Part shown: positions 59,048-64,000 of the stretch, one piece after another | How positions within the stretch are numbered: position 1 is the stretch's first letter | Layout of the letters: each line of letters begins with the position of its first letter | Source of the DNA: Alphaproteobacteria bacterium | Lineage (GTDB): Bacteria > Pseudomonadota > Alphaproteobacteria > Rhizobiales > Xanthobacteraceae | Direction: 5' to 3' | Length of the DNA: 64,000 nucleotides | Assembly: GCA_016869215.1 (NCBI GenBank) | Contig: VGEP01000007.1 | Location: forward strand, 1 to 64,000 | Translations under genes and position numbers: made by a program | Notes under the pieces: model-generated | What the model saw: the letters and a program-made list of their open reading frames with translations, nothing else | What the model was told of the DNA's origin: nothing | Database searches by the model: none

Positions 59048-60058
59048 ATGACCTTTCAAGTCTCCGTCCAGGGCACCGAGCTTCGCTTTCCCTGCGAGCC
59101 GAACGAGTCCGTGCTCGATGCGGCGCAGCGCGCGGGCTTCGAGATTCCGTTCTCCTGCCGCAAGGGCGTCTGCGGGACCTGCAAGGGCCGCCTCGTGTCA
59201 GGCGAGACCCGCGCCTATGCCGGCGACGCGCTCGGCGACGCCGACAAGGCCGCGGGCCAGGTTCTGTTCTGCAACACACGGCCGCGCTCCGACCTCGTCA
59301 TCGCGCCGCGCTCCATCGGCAAGGCCGATCCGTTCGCGCGCAAGACCGTCGACGCCCGCGTGTTCCGGCTGACGCGGCTTGCCGACGACGTGATGCTGGT
59401 GCACCTGCGGTTTCCCGCAGGCATTCGCGTGCGTTTCAGGGCCGGACAGCATCTCAACCTGATCCTCGCCAACGGCGAGCGGCGCGACTTCTCCATGGCG
59501 AACCCGCCGCGCGAGAGCGACGGCGCGCAACTGCACATCCGCCACGTCCCTGGCGGCGCGTTCACGAGCTCCGTGTTCACCGAACTCAAGCGCGGCGACA
59601 TTCTGCGCGCGGAAATTCCGTTCGGCGATTTCATGCTGCGCGATAGCAGCAAGCCGATCCTGTTCGTAGCGGGGTCGACCGGCTTTGCGCCGATCAAGTC
59701 GATCATCGAGGACATGGTGCTTATGGGCGTCGCGCGCGACGCGTGGCTCTACTGGGGCGCGCGCCGGCAGCCGGGCCTCTACTCAGAGCTTCCGAAAAAA
59801 TGGGCGTCGCAAAACCCTCGGTTCAAATACGTCCCGGTGCTGTCCGACGAGGCCGCACTCGGCATCCGCCACAACCTGGTGCACCGCGCAGTGCTGGAAG
59901 ACCACCCGTCGCTTGCGGGCTTCGAGGCCTATGTCTGCGGCGTGCCCGCCATGACGCAGGCCGCGCATTCCGAATTCCTCGCGGCCGGGCTGCCCAGGGA
60001 CGCGTTTTTCGCCGATGCCTTCGTCACGCGCGCGGATGTCGCCGCTGCCGGACCCTAG
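59048..60058 (+). CDS. 2Fe-2S ferredoxin/FAD/NAD(P) reductase component of ring hydroxylase
   Basis: FSCRKGVCGTCKGRLVSGE...VLFCNTRPRSD 2Fe-2S ligands; RDFSMANPP FAD motif; FVAGSTGFAPIKSIIE NAD(P) motif. Confidence 0.94.
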   Translation: MTFQVSVQGTELRFPCEPNESVLDAAQRAGFEIPFSCRKGVCGTCKGRLVSGETRAYAGDALGDADKAAGQVLFCNTRPRSDLVIAPRSIGKADPFARKTVDARVFRLTRLADDVMLVHLRFPAGIRVRFRAGQHLNLILANGERRDFSMANPPRESDGAQLHIRHVPGGAFTSSVFTELKRGDILRAEIPFGDFMLRDSSKPILFVAGSTGFAPIKSIIEDMVLMGVARDAWLYWGARRQPGLYSELPKKWASQNPRFKYVPVLSDEAALGIRHNLVHRAVLEDHPSLAGFEAYVCGVPAMTQAAHSEFLAAGLPRDAFFADAFVTRADVAAAGP

Positions 60059-60158
60059 ATGATTACGATTTTCCGCAATTTCTCGTTTCTTTGATTCACG
60101 GGCCTGAAACCTCTCTCAACTAGGGTGCGCCGGCCTTCTCACCGGACCGCGCCCGCCC

Positions 60159-60917
60159 ATGAGCCATCCCCGCTCCGCCGCCGCGCTCGACATCCGCGGA
60201 CTTGCCAAGTCGTTCAGCCGGCCCGCGGTCGACGGTCTCGATCTCACGGTGCGTCCGGGGGAGTTCTATTCGCTGCTCGGCCCGAACGGCGCGGGCAAGA
60301 CCACGACGCTGCGCATGGTCGCGGGCCTGCTGCGGCCCGACGCCGGCTCGATCTCGATCTTCGGCGTCGACGCGCTGGCCGATCCCGTGGCCGCGAAGCG
60401 CATCATGGCCTGGGTGTCGGACGAGCCGATGATCTACGACAAGCTCACGCCCTACGAGTACCTCGAATTCGTCGCGGGGCTTTGGGGCATCGACGCCGCC
60501 ACCGCCCAGCGCCGCGCCGACGACCTGATCGGCTGGCTCGGCCTCGGTCCGCACGCGCACGAGCGCTGCGAGGGATTTTCCAAAGGCATGCGCCAGAAGG
60601 TGGCGCTCGCGGGCGCGCTGGTGCACGACCCGCGCCTGATCATCCTCGACGAGCCGCTGACCGGCCTCGACGCGGGCTCCGCGCGGCAAGTCAAGACCGT
60701 GCTGCGCGAACGCGTCGCCAATGGCGACACGGTGATTATGACCACGCACATTCTCGAAGTCGCCGAACGCATGGCGGACCGCATCGGCGTCATCGCCGGC
60801 GGACGGCTGATCGCGCAAGGCACGCTCGCCGAATTGCGGATCAAGGCAGGCCGCGGCGACGACAGCCTCGAAGACACCTTCCTCGCGCTGGTCGCGGACG
60901 AGGCGCAGGCGGCGTGA
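60159..60917 (+). CDS. ABC transporter ATP-binding protein
   Basis: LLGPNGAGKTTTLRMVAGLL Walker A, FSKGMRQKVALAGALVHDPRLIILDEPLTGLD. Confidence 0.96.
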   Translation: MSHPRSAAALDIRGLAKSFSRPAVDGLDLTVRPGEFYSLLGPNGAGKTTTLRMVAGLLRPDAGSISIFGVDALADPVAAKRIMAWVSDEPMIYDKLTPYEYLEFVAGLWGIDAATAQRRADDLIGWLGLGPHAHERCEGFSKGMRQKVALAGALVHDPRLIILDEPLTGLDAGSARQVKTVLRERVANGDTVIMTTHILEVAERMADRIGVIAGGRLIAQGTLAELRIKAGRGDDSLEDTFLALVADEAQAA

Positions 60918-62455
60918 CCGGCGCAAGCTCGATACCCTGGCTGGCCCGCCACGAGTTCCGCCTCGCCTGGCGCGACTGGTGGTCGATGCTGACCGCCGGC
61001 AAGCGCCACCGCACGCGGATAGTCCTGATTGCGATGGCCGCGTTCGCGGCCTTCATGCACCTCATTGCGTTCGCTATCGTCGCCAAGTTCGCCGAGATCG
61101 CTCCCGATGCCGACCGCGGCACGCTGGTCGTCATCACCGGCTGCGCGCTGCTGGCCTGGTCGCTGATGATGTCGCAGGCCATGGAGGCGGTGACGCGCGC
61201 GTTCTACGCCCGCTCCGACTTCGACCTGATTCTGTCGTCGCCGGTCGCGGCGCGGCGGGTGTTCGCGGTCCGGATCGCGGCGCTCGCGGTTTCGACCGTC
61301 GTCATGGCGCTGATGCTGTCGGCGCCGTTCATCAACGTGCTGATCTGGCGCGGCGGATTACGCTGGCTTTCCGCCTACGGCGTGGTGATCGCGGTCGGCG
61401 CCGCGGCCGCCGCACTTTCGGTTGCGCTGACGGTGGCGTTGTTCCGCACCATCGGCCCGAAGCGGACGCGGCTTGCAGCGCAGATCGTCGCGGCGATCGT
61501 CGGCGCCACTTTCGTCATCGGGCTTCAGGTTGCGGCGATCCTGTCCTACGGCTCGCTGATCCCGATGACGTTCCTGCAATCGGAAGCCTTCATCGCCATG
61601 GTCCCGGCCATCGACAGCATCGCCTGGTGGCCGGCGCGCGCGATGCTTGGCGATATGAACGCGCTTGCCGCGGTCGCACTCGCGGGCTTCGGCCTGCTGG
61701 CGGCGGCCATCGCCCTGTTCTCTGCGCGTTTCGGCGAGCACGCGGTCGCGGCCGCCGGTGTGTCGAATGCCGGCGTCCTTCAGCGCCGCCGGACGCCCCA
61801 TTTCCGCAACGCCTCGGCGCGGACCGTCCTGCGCCGCAAGGAATGGACCTTGCTGCGCCGCGATCCGTGGCTTGCATCGCAGACGCTGATGCAGCTGCTC
61901 TATCTGCTGCCACCGGCGCTCCTGCTGTGGCAGTCGTTCGGGCACAGCAACGACGACCTCGTTCTGCTGGTTCCGGTGCTGGTCATGGCCGCGGGCCAGC
62001 TCTCGGGCGGACTCGCGTGGCTTGCGATCTCCGGCGAGGACGCGCCGGATCTGGTGGCGACAGCGCCGGTGCCCGCGCGCTGGATCGTCCGCGCCAAGAT
62101 CGAAGCCGTGGTGGCAAGCGTCGCGATGGTGTTTGCGCCGTTCGTTCTGATCCTGGCGCTGGTGGCGCCGAGGGATGCGCTGGCCGCAGCCGCCGGCGTC
62201 GCCATCGCCACCGTCTCCTCGACCATGATCCAGCTCTGGTTCCGGACCCAGGCCAAACGCAAGCACTTCCGACGGCGCCAGACGTCGTCGCGCTTTGCAA
62301 CCTTTGCAGAAGCGCTGTCCTCCATCGCATGGGCCGCCACCGCCGGCCTTGCCGCGGCCGGCCGCTGGCAGGCCGCAATCACCGCCGCGCTGGCCCTTGG
62401 CATTCTCGCCACCGCGCGGGCGATCAGCCCGCAACGCAAGGACGAAGCGGCCTGA
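60914..62455 (+). CDS. ABC transporter permease (multi-TM, exporter type)
   Basis: GTG start in GTGA overlap with ATPase stop; multiple TM segments. Confidence 0.85.
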   Translation: MTGASSIPWLARHEFRLAWRDWWSMLTAGKRHRTRIVLIAMAAFAAFMHLIAFAIVAKFAEIAPDADRGTLVVITGCALLAWSLMMSQAMEAVTRAFYARSDFDLILSSPVAARRVFAVRIAALAVSTVVMALMLSAPFINVLIWRGGLRWLSAYGVVIAVGAAAAALSVALTVALFRTIGPKRTRLAAQIVAAIVGATFVIGLQVAAILSYGSLIPMTFLQSEAFIAMVPAIDSIAWWPARAMLGDMNALAAVALAGFGLLAAAIALFSARFGEHAVAAAGVSNAGVLQRRRTPHFRNASARTVLRRKEWTLLRRDPWLASQTLMQLLYLLPPALLLWQSFGHSNDDLVLLVPVLVMAAGQLSGGLAWLAISGEDAPDLVATAPVPARWIVRAKIEAVVASVAMVFAPFVLILALVAPRDALAAAAGVAIATVSSTMIQLWFRTQAKRKHFRRRQTSSRFATFAEALSSIAWAATAGLAAAGRWQAAITAALALGILATARAISPQRKDEAA

Positions 62456-62594
62456 GGGTGGCGCTCCGGCTGACTACGCGCTCCGGCACAGCACTCAGCC
62501 GGGCGCGAGCTCTCTCATCTGGCAAGCGTTCCATCGATGGAGGTTATGGCCTATCGCCGCGGAGTTACGCCGAGGCGAAAACCCAGCGATCAGG

Positions 62595-62888
62595 CTAACG
62601 CGACGCGCTGCGCGTGCGCTTGGCTGACCTGCGATGGCCGCGGTGGCAGTCGACGCAGAACTTTTCCGCGTCCTTCTCCAGCACTTTCATTCCCGGCCCT
62701 TGGGTCCGCGACTTGCCCATGCGGATGATGGTCATAGGATTGAGCATCGACAGGCCGCTCGGTTGAGCCTGCGCCATGGCCGCCCCGGCACCCGTCAGTC
62801 CCGTCGATTCCGGCAGCATCGGCGGCACCGTGGCGCAGCCGACCAACATGGCTGCAGCCAAAAAGCCAATTCGAACAACCCGTTGCAT
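62595..62888 (-). CDS. Small lipoprotein with a single CXXCH heme-binding motif
   Basis: MQRVVRIGFLAAAMLVGCATVPPM (lipobox LVGC); KFCVDCHRGH. Confidence 0.65.
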   Translation of the reverse strand: MQRVVRIGFLAAAMLVGCATVPPMLPESTGLTGAGAAMAQAQPSGLSMLNPMTIIRMGKSRTQGPGMKVLEKDAEKFCVDCHRGHRRSAKRTRSASR

Positions 62889-63065
62889 TGTTGCCTCCGT
62901 CGCCGTCGGTTGCGGCGCCCGTCGCGGTTTGCGAATTCCCCGCGATCCCAGATTCTACGCGGTTTTCCCCACTCTCCCGATTGTTAACGCGCGGCTAAAT
63001 TCACCACAAGATCAGACTGTCCAATAGTTCACACCTGTGCGATTCACGTCACGCCGTCGGCGCGT

Positions 63066-64000
63066 TCACTGCTTGCGCTGGACGCCCAGGATCCTCGCCG
63101 CTCCCGCGATGGTGGCGCGCTGCTCGTCGATCGCCTTGGCGAATTCGACCGGGCCGCCGGGATTGACGATCTGTCCGGTCAAAGTCAGGCGCTCGGTCAA
63201 AGTCTTGTCGCCGTCCATGACAGCCTTGACGTCCGCGGCGATGCGTTCGCGTAGCGGGAGCGGCATGGTCGGCGGGCCGAACAGCCCGACCAGCCCGTCG
63301 ACCGCGAGCCCCGGATAGCCCAGCTCCGTCACCGTCGGCAGGTCGGGCGCCGCCGGCGCGCGCATGCTGTTGGTGATCGCGAGCGCCTTGATCTTGCCGG
63401 CGCGAAGCTGCGACTGGGCGATCGCGAGCGCGGAGCGATAGACCTGCACCCGCCCCTGCGCGAGATCGTTCACCGCCTCGACCGGATTGCGGTACGGCAC
63501 CTTGGTCATCTGAATTCCGTTCGATTTCAGGAAGCTCTCGAACAGAAAATCCAGCGCGCCGGTGATGCCGGCCCAGTTGAGCTTGCCCGGCTGGGCACGC
63601 GCCTGGTCCAGCAGTTCCTTGAGCGACTTGACCGGCATGTCCGCCGGCACCGACAGCGCGATGACGGTGTTGGAGACCCGTGCGATGGTCGCGAGGTCCT
63701 CCGGCTTGTACGGCAGGTTGTCGTGCAGGAACTGATGCGCCGTAAACGAGGAGCTCGGCGCGAACAGCAGGATGTGATCGTCGCGCGCGTTCACGAACGC
63801 ATTGATGGCGACGATGCCGTCGCCGCCCGGCCGGTTCTCCACCACCACCGCCTGGTTCCAGCGCTTGGCGAGGCGGTCGGCGAGCAGGCGCGCGCCGATG
63901 TCGGCCCCGCTGCCCGGCCCGAGCGTGACGATGAAGCGCACGTTGCGCTGCGGCCAAGCCTGTGCCTGTGCCGCCGCATCCGCGGGCCACAGCGCGGCCG
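63066..64000 (-). CDS. Partial CDS (5' end beyond right edge): tripartite tricarboxylate transporter substrate-binding protein (Bug/TctC family)
   Basis: Open frame to window edge reads ...AALWPADAAAQAQAWPQRNVRFIVTLGPGSGADIGARLLADRLAKRWNQAVVVENRPGGDGIVAINAF. Confidence 0.92.
   Translation of the reverse strand, partial: AALWPADAAAQAQAWPQRNVRFIVTLGPGSGADIGARLLADRLAKRWNQAVVVENRPGGDGIVAINAFVNARDDHILLFAPSSSFTAHQFLHDNLPYKPEDLATIARVSNTVIALSVPADMPVKSLKELLDQARAQPGKLNWAGITGALDFLFESFLKSNGIQMTKVPYRNPVEAVNDLAQGRVQVYRSALAIAQSQLRAGKIKALAITNSMRAPAAPDLPTVTELGYPGLAVDGLVGLFGPPTMPLPLRERIAADVKAVMDGDKTLTERLTLTGQIVNPGGPVEFAKAIDEQRATIAGAARILGVQRKQ

Noticed and set aside
60125-60910. Upstream in-frame extension of the ABC permease ORF (60125-62455)
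   Set aside because: The first ~260 codons overlap the ATPase gene out of frame and are Arg-rich; the real permease most likely starts at the GTG at 60914 coupled to the ATPase stop.

Overview
This 64 kb window is GC-rich, densely coding chromosomal DNA whose gene content and order look like an alphaproteobacterium of the Rhizobiales (Bradyrhizobium/Xanthobacteraceae-like; inferred, not searched). Housekeeping blocks are fabD-fabG-acpP-fabF-(mltG?), rpsF-rpsR-DUF2232-rplI, dnaB, alr-radA-cvpA-purF, der-lipoprotein-yfgM-panB-nnrU, MAPEG-rsmB-guaA, guaB, and rlmE-ppx/gppA. Accessory genes sit between them: four tripartite tricarboxylate transporter (Bug/TctC) binding proteins without permeases, SDRs, an FMO, an amidohydrolase, a GGDEF protein, a lone molybdenum hydroxylase large subunit, and an apparent catabolic island at about 50-60 kb (two MFS transporters, nitrilase, nitroreductase, ABC binding protein, VOC/extradiol dioxygenase, Rieske alpha/beta oxygenase, 2Fe-2S reductase). 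I found no rRNA, tRNA, CRISPR array, transposase, phage or recognisable defence system. The best candidates for a second look are an in-frame palindrome-rich insert in the 5' end of purF, twin long hairpins with a shared core upstream of dnaB, a secreted protein with three Cys-rich repeats and a palindrome upstream of it, two pairs of uncharacterised paralogous membrane proteins, two small putative heme proteins, and the catabolic island. I do not see clear evidence of a complete novel system.
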